Assembly (NCBI RefSeq): GCF_004339745.1
Contig: NZ_SMGP01000002.1
Span: 1,860,001 to 1,924,000, forward strand
Source: Paraburkholderia sp. BL9I2N2
GTDB lineage: Bacteria > Pseudomonadota > Gammaproteobacteria > Burkholderiales > Burkholderiaceae
Length of the DNA: 64,000 nt
Direction: 5' to 3'
Under the pieces are notes generated by a model. That model had not been told where the DNA came from and did no database searches. It worked only from the letters and a program-made list of their open reading frames with translations. Of the stretch, positions 31,465-40,666 are shown one piece after another. Within the stretch, counting starts at the first letter, position 1. Each line of letters begins with the position of its first letter. The translations under genes and the position numbers were made by a program.

Positions 31465-34272
31465 CTACTTCGCCGATGCGTGCGCCGGCTCGGGGACAGA
31501 CGCGGGCTCCGCCGGGCGCGCAGGCGCTGTGGCTTGCGCCGAAGGTGAAGTTGGAATCGGCGCCTGATCCGGTTCGCCCGCCAGCGGCACATTGCCCGAC
31601 GCGCTCATCGCGCGCGGCTGCAACAGCAACGCAACCAGCCCGGTCCAGCCGGTCTGATGCGAAGCGCCCACGCCGCGTCCGCTATCGCCATGGAAATACT
31701 CATGGAACAGGATCAGATCGCGCGAACGCGGGTCGGCCTGTAACAGCGGATAAGCACCCATGACCGGACGCTCGCCGTCCTTGTTCTTAAGAAACAGCGT
31801 AGTGCAGCGGCGCGCCAGTTCGTCGGCGATGTGGCTCAGCGAGAACTTCTCGCCCGAGCCGGTCGGATACTCGACTTTAAAATCCTCACCGTAATAGCGG
31901 TGAAATTCGTATAGCGACTCGATCAACAAATAGTTCACCGGCATCCACACCGGACCGCGCCAGTTAGAATTGCCGCCGAACACACGCGTATCGGATTCGG
32001 CCGGCAAATACTTCACGGTAAAACTGTCGCCATTGTGATTGAACACGAACGGATGATCGCGGTGGTACCGCGACAGTGCCCGCACGCCATGATCGGAAAG
32101 AAATTCGCTTTCGTCGAGCGCGCGGCGCAACAACGCTTTCATGCGATGCCCACGCAATAGCGAGAGCAGCAGCGCATTGCCCTTGCCCGGCTCGTTCCAG
32201 CGCGAAACCAGCTTCGCCAGATCGGGACGATGTTCGAGGAACCAGACAAGCCGTTCGCGCAAACACGGCAAGCCGCCATGCAGACGCTCTTCGAGCACGT
32301 GCACCGCAAATAGCGGAATCAGACCCACGATCGAGCGCAACCGCATGGGAATGCTGCTGCCGTCCGGCAGGTGCAGCTTGTCATAGAAGAACTCGTCCTC
32401 GTTGTCCCACAGGCCCGTTTCGCAGCCGTCGTCGCAACTCACGGCCTCGGCGATATACAGAAAGTGCTCGAAGAACTTCACGCCGATGTCGACGAACACG
32501 TGATTGGCGTACGCGAGTTCCAGCGCGATACGCATCAGGTCGAGCGCGTACGCGGCCATCCACGCCGTACCGTCGGACTGATCGATGTGGCCGCCGGTCG
32601 GCAGCGGCGATGAACGGTCGAATATCCCGACGTTATCTAGCCCGAGAAAACCGCCCTGGAAAATATTGTGGCCGTCGGCGTCCTTGCGGTTCACCCACCA
32701 TGTGAAATTCAGCAACAGCTTATGGAACACGAGTTCCAGAAAATCGCGATCCGCCTTGCCGGTGAGCGCGCGGTCGATTTCATACACGCGCCACGCGGCC
32801 CACGCATGCACAGGCGGATTGGCGTCGCCGAGCGCCCATTCATAGGCGGGGATCTGACCGTTCGGATGCTGATAGCGGTCCTTTACCAGCAGTAGCAACT
32901 GCCGTTTCGCGAACGCCGGGTCGATCAGCGCGAATGCGGCCGCATGAAACGCCAGGTCCCACGACGCGTACCACGGGTATTCCCACTTATCGGGCATCGA
33001 CACGATGTCCGCATTGCACAGATGCCGCCAGTCCATATTGCGGCCGCGTTTGCGGCCGGCGGGCGGGGTCGGCTGAAGCGGATCGCCGTCGAGCCAGCGC
33101 TGCACGTCGTATTGGTAGTACTGCTTCGACCACAGCATGCCGGCGAGTGCCTGGCGCTGCACGAGCCGCGCATCGGGGTCGGTGATCTCGTGTTGCAGCG
33201 CGCCATAGAATTCGTCGGCCTCGGCGATGCGGTGCGCGAAGATCGCATCGGCATCGAGCTGCACGTCGTCGGGACTCGACTGCGGACGCCAGCGCATGTA
33301 CACCACGGCGCGTCCATATGGTTCGAGCTCGATCGCCGCATGCGCGCCGGCCTTGGTGCCCGCGTTGCGGCGAATCGCCTGTTCATCGCCGTGCACGATG
33401 TAATCGTTGAAGCCGTCTTTGAACGGGCCCGCGCCGTCCATGTTGAAGAGGCGCTTGACGTTGGTGTCGTTCTCGCAGAAGAGCCACGTCAGCTGCGGTG
33501 CGTCTTTCGACCAGGCGGTAACGACAATCGGCTCATGGCCATGCTGATGCCCGACCACATGCACCTCGCCATTGTGGTCCGTGCCGGCGGCGAGCGAGGG
33601 CTTGTCTTTGCTCTCCTTCCACGACCATGAATTGCGCGCCCAGATTTGCGGCAGCACATCCAGCGAGGCCGCCTGATCGCCGCGATTCTCGATGGTCACG
33701 CGCATGAGAATGTCGTCCGGCGCGTGTTTGGCGTATTCCACCTGCACGTCGAAGTAGCGCAAATCGTCGAACACGCCCGTGTCGAGAATTTCGTACTCCG
33801 GCATGTCGCCGCCACGGCGCCCGTTTTCCTGAACGAGGTCGTCGTACGGAAAGGCGGCTTGCGGATACTTGTAGAGCATGCGCATGTACGAATGCGTCGG
33901 CGTGCCGTCGACGTAGAAGTACAGCTCCTTCACGTCCTCGCCATGATTGCCCTGCGCATTCGTGACGCCGAACAGACGCTCCTTCAGGATCGCGTCCTTG
34001 CGGTTCCATAGCGCGAGCGAGACGCACCAGCTCAGCTTGTCGTCGCCGAAACCGGCAATGCCGTCCTCACCCCAGCGATACGCGCGGCTGCGCGCATGGT
34101 CGTGCGGAAAATAGTCCCAGGCGGTGCCGTCCGGGCTGTAATCCTCGCGCACGGTACCCCATTGACGCTCGCTGAGATACGGCCCCCAGCGCTGCCAATG
34201 CGCACAGTCGGCCGAATGCAGCCGTGAACCTTCAATGGTGGCGAGCAGATTGGCAGCGCGCAGCGGTGGCAT
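31465..34272 (-). CDS. Glucosidase, MGH1/GH63-like
   Basis: A 935-residue glycoside hydrolase of the MGH1-like/GH63 (glucosidase) clan. The beta-rich N-terminal half leads to an (alpha/alpha)6 barrel; MGH1-like features include WDLAFHAAAFALIDPAFAKR and SNWRGPVWMPVNYLLIES. The start SRLHSADCAHWQRWGPYLSERQ is typical of cytoplasmic members. There is no signal peptide, and the last 40 residues are Ala/Pro-rich. It would act on alpha-linked oligosaccharides released by the debranching enzyme 51 bp upstream, feeding glucose to ppgK. The ATG at 34272 is preferred to the frame's earlier opening. The catalytic acid/base pair is not assigned. Confidence 0.88.
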   Translation of the reverse strand: MPPLRAANLLATIEGSRLHSADCAHWQRWGPYLSERQWGTVREDYSPDGTAWDYFPHDHARSRAYRWGEDGIAGFGDDKLSWCVSLALWNRKDAILKERLFGVTNAQGNHGEDVKELYFYVDGTPTHSYMRMLYKYPQAAFPYDDLVQENGRRGGDMPEYEILDTGVFDDLRYFDVQVEYAKHAPDDILMRVTIENRGDQAASLDVLPQIWARNSWSWKESKDKPSLAAGTDHNGEVHVVGHQHGHEPIVVTAWSKDAPQLTWLFCENDTNVKRLFNMDGAGPFKDGFNDYIVHGDEQAIRRNAGTKAGAHAAIELEPYGRAVVYMRWRPQSSPDDVQLDADAIFAHRIAEADEFYGALQHEITDPDARLVQRQALAGMLWSKQYYQYDVQRWLDGDPLQPTPPAGRKRGRNMDWRHLCNADIVSMPDKWEYPWYASWDLAFHAAAFALIDPAFAKRQLLLLVKDRYQHPNGQIPAYEWALGDANPPVHAWAAWRVYEIDRALTGKADRDFLELVFHKLLLNFTWWVNRKDADGHNIFQGGFLGLDNVGIFDRSSPLPTGGHIDQSDGTAWMAAYALDLMRIALELAYANHVFVDIGVKFFEHFLYIAEAVSCDDGCETGLWDNEDEFFYDKLHLPDGSSIPMRLRSIVGLIPLFAVHVLEERLHGGLPCLRERLVWFLEHRPDLAKLVSRWNEPGKGNALLLSLLRGHRMKALLRRALDESEFLSDHGVRALSRYHRDHPFVFNHNGDSFTVKYLPAESDTRVFGGNSNWRGPVWMPVNYLLIESLYEFHRYYGEDFKVEYPTGSGEKFSLSHIADELARRCTTLFLKNKDGERPVMGAYPLLQADPRSRDLILFHEYFHGDSGRGVGASHQTGWTGLVALLLQPRAMSASGNVPLAGEPDQAPIPTSPSAQATAPARPAEPASVPEPAHASAK

Positions 34273-34323
34273 GACTACATCCTTGCATCGGGCTTGGCGG
34301 TGGGACACACATCGTAGCGCGGT

Positions 34324-36309
34324 TTAGGCACCCGCGGTCGCCAACCCGGCGAGCAGGTGTTCAATGCGCAGCAACTCTCCCAGCGACCACGCCTGAAACG
34401 GCGTGCCGGCGAGTGCGTGCGGCGCATCGCCGTCGGCGATTTCGGAGAGATGGTCGAGACCGGCGTGGTCGAGATGCGCGTAGAGCGGGTCGAGAAAACG
34501 CGTTTTCGCCTGCATACGGGCATCCGCCGCGCCGCCGTGGACTCGCAGCCACGCTTCGACGAACGGGCCGAGCAGCCACGGCCACACGGTTCCTTGATGA
34601 TAGGCGCCATCGCGCTCGAGTGGAGACCCGTTGTAGTGTCCGCGATAGGCAGGATCGGACGGCGCGAGCGTCCGCAGTCCCAGCGGCGTGAGCAACTGCG
34701 CTTCCACCTGATCGAGCACCGCGCGCGCCGGTGCGCCCTCCAGCAACGGAAACGGCAGGCCGCCTACGGCAAAGATCTGGTTGGGCCGGATCGCGCGATC
34801 TATCGCGCCTTTGACGTGGTCGACGTCCACGTTGTCGAAAAGCGCTTGCGTGGACGGATCGACGAAGCGTTCATGAAACGCTTGCAACGCTCGCTCAGCG
34901 GCCGGCTGCCACCGCGGATTCCACGTTGCTGCAATGCGCAATGCGTTGATCCAAAGTGCTTGCACCTCGACCGGCTTGCCGATGCGCGGCGTCACCACCC
35001 AGTCGCCGACTTTCGCATCCATCCACGTGAGTTGCACGCCGGGTACGCCGGCGCTCAGCAGGCCATCGTCGGCTGACGCCTGGATGTTGAAGCGCGTGCC
35101 TTTCGTGTAGCCCGTGAGGATGGATTCGCTGGCCTCTTGCAGCCGCTGCTGCGTTGCAGCGCTCGCGTGATGCGTCGCCAGATAGTCGTGGACGGCGACG
35201 ATGAACCACAGCGATGCGTCGACGGAGTTGTATTCCGGCGTGTCGCCATAGTCGGGAAAGCGATTCGGCAGCATGCCTTCTGACAACGTACTCGACCATT
35301 CGAGCAGGATCGCTTCCGCGGCGTCGAGCCGGCCCGATGCGATCAGCAAGCCACGCATCGCGATGAACGTGTCGCGCCCCCAGTCGGTGAACCACGGAAA
35401 ACCCGCGAGGATCGTGCGGCCTTCGTTGCGCGTCACGACGTAGGCGTCGGCGGAGCGCTGCAGGCGTGAGCCGAGCGCGTCGCGGCGTTGTTGTTCGATG
35501 CGCGCGAGTTCTGCTGCGTGGATGGCTGCCGCTCTTGCGTTCGCCGGTTGCGTTCCGCTCGTGGCGCCTGAAGCGCTGAGAATCATCACCGCTTCGCCAT
35601 CGGCGAGATTGAAGCTGAACACGCCGGGCGTGGCGAGATCCTCGCCGAAGTCGAGGCCGCGCTCCCGCTCGCGAACATAGCAGAAGTTGCGATACCAATC
35701 GGGCGCGTGCGTGTAGACGCCATTCGTCGCGGCGTGGATTACCGGCAGGTCGCCGTAGGGTTGCCAATATACGCTGGCCTGGCCGTCGCTCGTCTGCGCG
35801 TTGAAGTTGAACGCGGCGTTTTCATGGTGCAGCGCATGATAGTCGCGGCCCGACAGCAGCGGCCTGACTTTCAATGTCAGCGTGCTCGCTTGAGAAGCGA
35901 CTCCAGCACCACCGTCCAGGCGCCAGCGCAAAACAGTTTCGCGGGTCGTCTTGCTGACGAACACATCAGCGGTCACCACTAGCTGCGCGGCGATCTGAAA
36001 ACGCCACGTTGGCCATGGCTTCGTATCGAACGCGGCAAGACTCGCTGTCAGGTCCGGATAAATCAAGTCGGGCACGTACCGCTGCATGCTCAATGGATAA
36101 CGCTCGCCGTTCGCTTCGAGCCACGCCTCCACGCCGTTGACCAGCACCACGCGCCCGCCTGGCGCGCGCGTCGCGGTGAGCAGCAACGCGTGATAGCGGC
36201 GCGTGCGCAGCGTGCCCACGGTGCCCGACGCGAAACCGCCAAAGCCGTCTGCTTCCAGCCATTCGTCTTCGAGGCGCGTGATGTCGAAGGGTTGTTCGAT
36301 GTGTGTCAT
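34324..36309 (-). CDS. Amylo-alpha-1,6-glucosidase (glycogen debranching enzyme)
   Basis: A 661-residue cytoplasmic enzyme that removes alpha-1,6 branches from glycogen or limit dextrins. The bacterial N-terminal domain covers about residues 10-270 (LEADGFGGFASGTVGTLRTR, RRYHALLL). The (alpha/alpha)6 catalytic domain follows, with GFPWFTDWGRDTFIAMRGLL near 310 as the typical active-site loop and GTVWPWLLGPFVEAWLR near 580. It starts with a good ATG and is the first gene of a four-gene minus-strand cluster (GDE, glucosidase, zwf, ppgK). A dedicated regulator is not visible upstream. Confidence 0.93.
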   Translation of the reverse strand: MTHIEQPFDITRLEDEWLEADGFGGFASGTVGTLRTRRYHALLLTATRAPGGRVVLVNGVEAWLEANGERYPLSMQRYVPDLIYPDLTASLAAFDTKPWPTWRFQIAAQLVVTADVFVSKTTRETVLRWRLDGGAGVASQASTLTLKVRPLLSGRDYHALHHENAAFNFNAQTSDGQASVYWQPYGDLPVIHAATNGVYTHAPDWYRNFCYVRERERGLDFGEDLATPGVFSFNLADGEAVMILSASGATSGTQPANARAAAIHAAELARIEQQRRDALGSRLQRSADAYVVTRNEGRTILAGFPWFTDWGRDTFIAMRGLLIASGRLDAAEAILLEWSSTLSEGMLPNRFPDYGDTPEYNSVDASLWFIVAVHDYLATHHASAATQQRLQEASESILTGYTKGTRFNIQASADDGLLSAGVPGVQLTWMDAKVGDWVVTPRIGKPVEVQALWINALRIAATWNPRWQPAAERALQAFHERFVDPSTQALFDNVDVDHVKGAIDRAIRPNQIFAVGGLPFPLLEGAPARAVLDQVEAQLLTPLGLRTLAPSDPAYRGHYNGSPLERDGAYHQGTVWPWLLGPFVEAWLRVHGGAADARMQAKTRFLDPLYAHLDHAGLDHLSEIADGDAPHALAGTPFQAWSLGELLRIEHLLAGLATAGA

Positions 36310-36519
36310 GAACTTATCGGTTGAGCAAAGCCGTCCATTTTTCAGCGCGCCTGAATGTCAGGCATAAGGCGCCGCGGTGACCATTCTCCTACTTATCACT
36401 TTCCACTTTCTTTCGAAAAACCGACTTATCGACGCAAGTTTTACCACTCGCAAACGTTTCACAATTATTTCTTGAAAGGATTAGACACTGCATCCGCTTT
36501 CACGAAACTGGATGTAGAC

Positions 36520-36834
36520 ATGGGACAAAACAAACGCGTCGCGAGTGCCGTTTTGGTTGCACTTGCAACTTTAGCGTTGAGCGGTTGCGGTGCGGATGAT
36601 TCCGCGCCGTCGGCAGCATCGACAACGCCGGCCGCTGCGAACAACGACGCCGCGCCGAATGCGGCGGCAGCGCCCGCAACGCCAATCCTCAACGCATCCT
36701 CAACACTCGCGGCAGACCCGGCAGCGGCCTCCGATCCAATCACGCAGAACATGCAAGCCAGTCTCGCCGCGGACAACCAGCAAGTCGCGCCTGTCATGCA
36801 TTACGCACCCGGCGACAGCGCCAGCAGCAACTGA
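36520..36834 (+). CDS. Small Ala-rich lipoprotein
   Basis: A 104-residue predicted lipoprotein. The signal peptide (MGQNKRVASAVLVALATLAL) ends in the lipobox LSGC, and the mature part is low-complexity, rich in Ala, Thr, Pro and Asn, and otherwise featureless. I start at the ATG at 36520; the frame is open back to 36355 but that part is unlikely. The gene lies 58 bp before the phospholipase C gene on the same strand and may be co-transcribed. An unstructured linker-like lipoprotein beside a secreted phospholipase could assist its release or anchor it, but this is speculation. Confidence 0.75.
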   Translation: MGQNKRVASAVLVALATLALSGCGADDSAPSAASTTPAAANNDAAPNAAAAPATPILNASSTLAADPAAASDPITQNMQASLAADNQQVAPVMHYAPGDSASSN

Positions 36835-36892
36835 CCTAATTCCACCGGCGCGCGTGGCGCGCTATTCTTCCCCCCGCAGAAGGTGATATTCG

Positions 36893-39046
36893 ATGACATC
36901 AACTAGCCGTCGCCGTTTCCTGCAGACCGTGGCTTCATCCGCCGGCGCTGCCGCCGCGCTGACCGCGCTGCCCGAGTCGATTCGCAATGCGCTCGCCGTT
37001 CCCGCGTTTTCGCGCACCGGCACGATCCGCGATGTCGAGCACATCGTCGTATTCATGCAGGAGAACCGCTCGTTCGACCACTACTTCGGCCATATGCGCG
37101 GCGTGCGTGGCTACAACGACCGCTTCCCGATTCCGCTGCCGAACGGCAAGCCGGTGTGGTATCAACCGTCGAAGGAAGATCCGACCCAGCCGGTTCTGCC
37201 GTTCCATCTGAACACGGCGACCACCAGCGCGCAATGCGTCGGCGATCTGGATCACTCCTGGTACAAGACTCATGCCGCGATCGACGGCGGCCGCTACGAC
37301 CAGTGGCCCGCCAACAAGACCGACATGACGATGGGCTATCACCTGCGCAGCGACATTCCGTTCCACTACGCGCTGGCCGATGCGTTCACCATCTGCGACG
37401 CGTACTTCTGCTCGCTGCCGGGACCGACGCACCCGAACCGCTCGTATCTGATGACCGGCATGGTCGATCCGAGCGGCACGCTGGGTGGACCGCTGCTCGA
37501 CAACAACGATTTCGTCGACGGCGACGGTCCGCCGAATTATCAGTTGCTCTCGTGGACCACGTACCCGGAACGTCTGCAATCCGCGGGCATTTCGTGGCAG
37601 GTGTACCAGCAGGGGCTGACCGGCGCCGATCCGTTGAACGGCAACTACGGCACCAACATCCTGCAGAACTTCACGAATTTCATCAACGCGCAGCCGGGTT
37701 CGCCGTTGTATGAGCGCGCGCAAACCGTGCGCACCATCGACGACCTGAAGGCCGACGTGCTGGCCAACAAGCTGCCGCAAGTGTCGTGGTTGTGCCCGCC
37801 GGCCGCGTACTCGGAACACCCGAGCTATACGCCCGCATACGGCGCGGAGTACACCTCGCAGATTCTCGATGCGTTGACGTCGAATCCCGAGGTGTGGAGC
37901 AAGACGGTGTTGTTCATCATGTACGACGAGAACGACGGCTTCTTCGATCACCTCGTGCCGCCGCAACCGGCGACGACCGGCGCGCAAGGCAAGTCGACGG
38001 TCAGCACCGAAGGCGAAATTCACAACGTGGTGAATCCGCAGCGCGGCGGCAGCTACACCGCCGACGGCCTGCCGTACGGCCTCGGCCCGCGCGTGCCGAT
38101 GACGATCGTGTCGCCTTGGAGCAAGGGCGGCTTTGTCTGCTCGCAGGTGTTCGATCATACGTCGGTGATTCGCTTCATCGAAGCGCGCTTTGGCGTGTAT
38201 GAGCCGAACATCACGGCATGGCGCCGCGCGGTGTGCGGCGACTTGACCACGGCCTTCGACTTCCGCACGCCGGACTCGAAAGTGCCGCCGCTGCCGGACA
38301 CGAGCAACTACAAGAGCATCGCCGACAACCAGTGCGCAACGCAGCCGAAGCCGACCGTGCCCGCGACGCCGGGCGCTATCGATCCGCAGGAAAGCGGCAT
38401 TCGTTTCGCGCGCGCGTTGCCGTACGAGTTGCATGTGAATGGCCAGGCCAACGAGAAGAAGAACACGTTCGAGATCTCGATCGGCAACACCGGCGATCAA
38501 GGCGCGCACTTCTATATGTACGCGACGAATCGCACGGACGGTCCGTGGCGTTACACCGTCGAAGCGGGCAAGTCGATCAACGAGACGTTCGATCTGACGA
38601 TGACCAACGGCGTGTACACCTTCGAAGTGTTCGGCCCGAATGGCTTCGTGCGCAAGTTTGCGGGCAACACGCAGCAGTCGACGGCGCAGAACGCGCAGAT
38701 CGCCGCCGGCCGCGGCAACAACAAACCGGCGGAACCGGAAGTGAAGGTGCAATACGACGCCGCGAACGGCAACGTGTTCCTGAAGTTCAGCAACAAGGGC
38801 AGCGGCATTGCGCGTCTGACGGTGACGGACAACGCGTACGGCGCGCGCCCGCGTCCGGTGCTGGTGCCGGCCGGCGCGCATATCGAAGAAGCGTGGGTGC
38901 TGGCGTCGAGCCATCACTGGTACGACTTGACGGTGACGAGTCATGACGACGCCAGCTTCTCGCGCCGTCTTGCGGGTCACGTCGAGAATGGGCGTCCGAG
39001 CATTAGCGATCCAGCGGCGGTTGCGCCGGTGTTGGTGGTGAACTAA
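36893..39046 (+). CDS. Phosphocholine-preferring phospholipase C (Tat-exported)
   Basis: A 717-residue secreted non-haemolytic-type phospholipase C. The Tat signal is explicit (TSRRRFLQTVASSAGAAAALT). The alkaline-phosphatase-like phosphoesterase domain (about residues 45-450) shows MQENRSFDHYFGHMRGVRG and, further on, DENDGFFDHLVPP and GLGPRVPMTIVSPW. Two DUF756 beta domains follow (about 505-590 and 620-705) and carry the paired FEISIGNTGDQGAHFYMYA pattern. The family cleaves phosphatidylcholine or sphingomyelin. It follows the small lipoprotein; phosphate control is typical of the family, but no Pho box was confirmed. Confidence 0.93.
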   Translation: MTSTSRRRFLQTVASSAGAAAALTALPESIRNALAVPAFSRTGTIRDVEHIVVFMQENRSFDHYFGHMRGVRGYNDRFPIPLPNGKPVWYQPSKEDPTQPVLPFHLNTATTSAQCVGDLDHSWYKTHAAIDGGRYDQWPANKTDMTMGYHLRSDIPFHYALADAFTICDAYFCSLPGPTHPNRSYLMTGMVDPSGTLGGPLLDNNDFVDGDGPPNYQLLSWTTYPERLQSAGISWQVYQQGLTGADPLNGNYGTNILQNFTNFINAQPGSPLYERAQTVRTIDDLKADVLANKLPQVSWLCPPAAYSEHPSYTPAYGAEYTSQILDALTSNPEVWSKTVLFIMYDENDGFFDHLVPPQPATTGAQGKSTVSTEGEIHNVVNPQRGGSYTADGLPYGLGPRVPMTIVSPWSKGGFVCSQVFDHTSVIRFIEARFGVYEPNITAWRRAVCGDLTTAFDFRTPDSKVPPLPDTSNYKSIADNQCATQPKPTVPATPGAIDPQESGIRFARALPYELHVNGQANEKKNTFEISIGNTGDQGAHFYMYATNRTDGPWRYTVEAGKSINETFDLTMTNGVYTFEVFGPNGFVRKFAGNTQQSTAQNAQIAAGRGNNKPAEPEVKVQYDAANGNVFLKFSNKGSGIARLTVTDNAYGARPRPVLVPAGAHIEEAWVLASSHHWYDLTVTSHDDASFSRRLAGHVENGRPSISDPAAVAPVLVVN

Positions 39047-39069
39047 GGGCCGGTGAAGGTAAAGGGCTT

Positions 39070-39104
39070 CGGTCAGGCGGCCGCCTCGGCGGCGCGCTTG
39101 ACCG
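39070..39104. terminator. Hairpin downstream of phospholipase C
   Basis: CGGTCA (39070-39075) and TGACCG (39099-39104) enclose a GC-rich inner stem beginning GGCGGCCGCC. It is 24 bp past the stop codon. It lacks a T-run, so termination is likely but not certain. Confidence 0.4.
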
Positions 39105-39199
39105 TAGCTCAGCGCAGGTTGTGTCGCGCAAGACGTCCTGCACGAAATGGCGGATAGCGTTACATTCAGTCTTCGCCACTTCCTGCTGATGGGCACATC

Positions 39200-39469
39200 A
39201 TGGACCGTAACGCATTCATCGAAAGCCTGACGAAAGAAGGCTTCCCTGACGCCGTGGTTGTCACGCGCGAGGCCAACGTCGAGATGGAAATTCACGAGCA
39301 TCCATTCGAAGCCAAGGCCCTGATCCTGGAAGGCGAAATGAGCATACGCATGGACGACGAAGTGCGGGCGTATCGCGTCGGCGACGTCTTCCACTTGCCG
39401 GCGAACAAGCCGCATGCGGAGCGCTTTGGTCCGAATGGTGTGACGTATCTGGTGGGAAGGAAGCAGTAG
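39200..39469 (+). CDS. Cupin-domain protein
   Basis: An 89-residue single-domain cupin. Motif 1 is EIHEHPFEAKALILEGEMSI (H-x-H with the second-strand glutamate region) and motif 2 is VFHLPANKPHAERF, so three likely metal-binding histidines and a glutamate are present. Small cupins like this bind a metal and either catalyse a simple conversion or act as metabolite sensors. It stands alone, converging on the M14 deacylase gene. The ATG is 75 bp past a gene-free gap. The substrate is unknown. Confidence 0.8.
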   Translation: MDRNAFIESLTKEGFPDAVVVTREANVEMEIHEHPFEAKALILEGEMSIRMDDEVRAYRVGDVFHLPANKPHAERFGPNGVTYLVGRKQ

Positions 39470-39511
39470 GCGCGGCCTGAATGACAGCGCGCGCCTGTAG
39501 AAAGAAAAGCA

Positions 39512-40627
39512 TCAGGCACCCAGCAAAACCCCAGTCCTGAAAGCCCGCGTACCCGTCACACGCCCGAGCGGCGCGCCGGCCGTCACGAAGCGAATCGCGC
39601 GCCGCATGTAAAGCACACCTTCGGTTTTGCTTGCGATCGTCGTGGTCTCGTCGGTCAGCGGATCGACGATATCGAACAGCGCCTGGCCGACGCGAATCGT
39701 ATCGCCGATCTTCGCGCGATGAATCAGAATCCCGCTTACGGGCGCATAGAACTGCTCGCTGCCGGCGAGCGGCGTGGCAGGCGACAGCAGCTCCGGCAAG
39801 GGCTTGGCATCGAGCTTGATCGCCTTGCGCCACCCCAGATAATCGACAAGCGCGTCGGCATCTTCCTGAGCGACTTCATAGGACACGTCGCGCTGCCCGC
39901 GGCATTCCACGGTCACGGCGATCGCACCGTTGGGCACCGGCTTATCGGCCGGCAACTCCTGCTGCAATTTCCACCACAAAAGACTATGCGTTTCATCGAA
40001 CGATTCGCCGCCTGAATTGGTGGCGAGTAACGACGCCTGTGCGCCGAGATAGCGCGACAACGGCTCGAACTCCGGCCACGCCGCCTCGCTGGTGTAGAGA
40101 TGCATGGCCGCTTCGAGCGAACAGTGGAGATCGATAATCACATCCGCATCGAACGAGAGTTGCAGCAACGCCAGTTGCAGCGATTCGAACTCGGTCAATG
40201 GTTTCTGTTCGGCCAGTTCGTCGGCAATCAACTTTCGCACTAGCCGCACGTTCTCGGCTGCATTGGAACCCAGCGTTTCTTTAGCGCGCGCGACCAGCTT
40301 CGAGAACTGCAGGAAGTGGCGATTGAAGTTCTTCCCGCTGCCCAGATCGAAGCGGCCAAGAAACTGCCCGAGCACGTATTGCCCGAGCCCGACCGGATTC
40401 GCCACGGGCACCAGCACGATTTCCGCGTTCAGCGCGCCTTGCTTTTCCAGTTCGAGCAAACGACGCTTCAACAACACCGTCGCCAGCATCGCGGGCGTTT
40501 CATCGGCATGCAGCGACGACTGGATATAAATCTTCTGCCCGCTATTCGCCGGGCCGAAATGAAACGACACCAGTTCGCGGTGCGTGCCGATAGCCGGCGA
40601 GAGAAGCGGAATCGATTGCCTGTTCAT
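39512..40627 (-). CDS. M14-type succinylglutamate desuccinylase/aspartoacylase-family deacylase
   Basis: A 371-residue zinc amidase of the M14 succinylglutamate-desuccinylase/aspartoacylase clade. The zinc ligands are visible in SSLHADETPA (H-x-x-E, about residues 39-42) and VIIDLHCSLEA (H about 163). The catalytic glutamate is probably in AVTVECRGQRDV (about 258). A C-terminal beta-domain (about 300-371) resembles a biotinyl-like barrel, as in aspartoacylases. Such enzymes remove an acyl group from an N-acyl amino acid. It is 39 bp downstream of an amino-acid binding protein, so its substrate may be a taken-up acylated amino acid, for example an N-acyl-diaminobutyrate. Confidence 0.82.
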   Translation of the reverse strand: MNRQSIPLLSPAIGTHRELVSFHFGPANSGQKIYIQSSLHADETPAMLATVLLKRRLLELEKQGALNAEIVLVPVANPVGLGQYVLGQFLGRFDLGSGKNFNRHFLQFSKLVARAKETLGSNAAENVRLVRKLIADELAEQKPLTEFESLQLALLQLSFDADVIIDLHCSLEAAMHLYTSEAAWPEFEPLSRYLGAQASLLATNSGGESFDETHSLLWWKLQQELPADKPVPNGAIAVTVECRGQRDVSYEVAQEDADALVDYLGWRKAIKLDAKPLPELLSPATPLAGSEQFYAPVSGILIHRAKIGDTIRVGQALFDIVDPLTDETTTIASKTEGVLYMRRAIRFVTAGAPLGRVTGTRAFRTGVLLGA

Positions 40628-40666
40628 GAGCGGGGGTCTGTAGAAGAGAAGTCGGAAGTCGAAGAA

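Noticed and set aside
36935..39415. A minus-strand open frame of over 800 codons
   Set aside because: It covers the phospholipase C gene on the opposite strand. It is Arg/His/Val-rich with no recognisable domain, whereas the plus-strand phospholipase has clear motifs.
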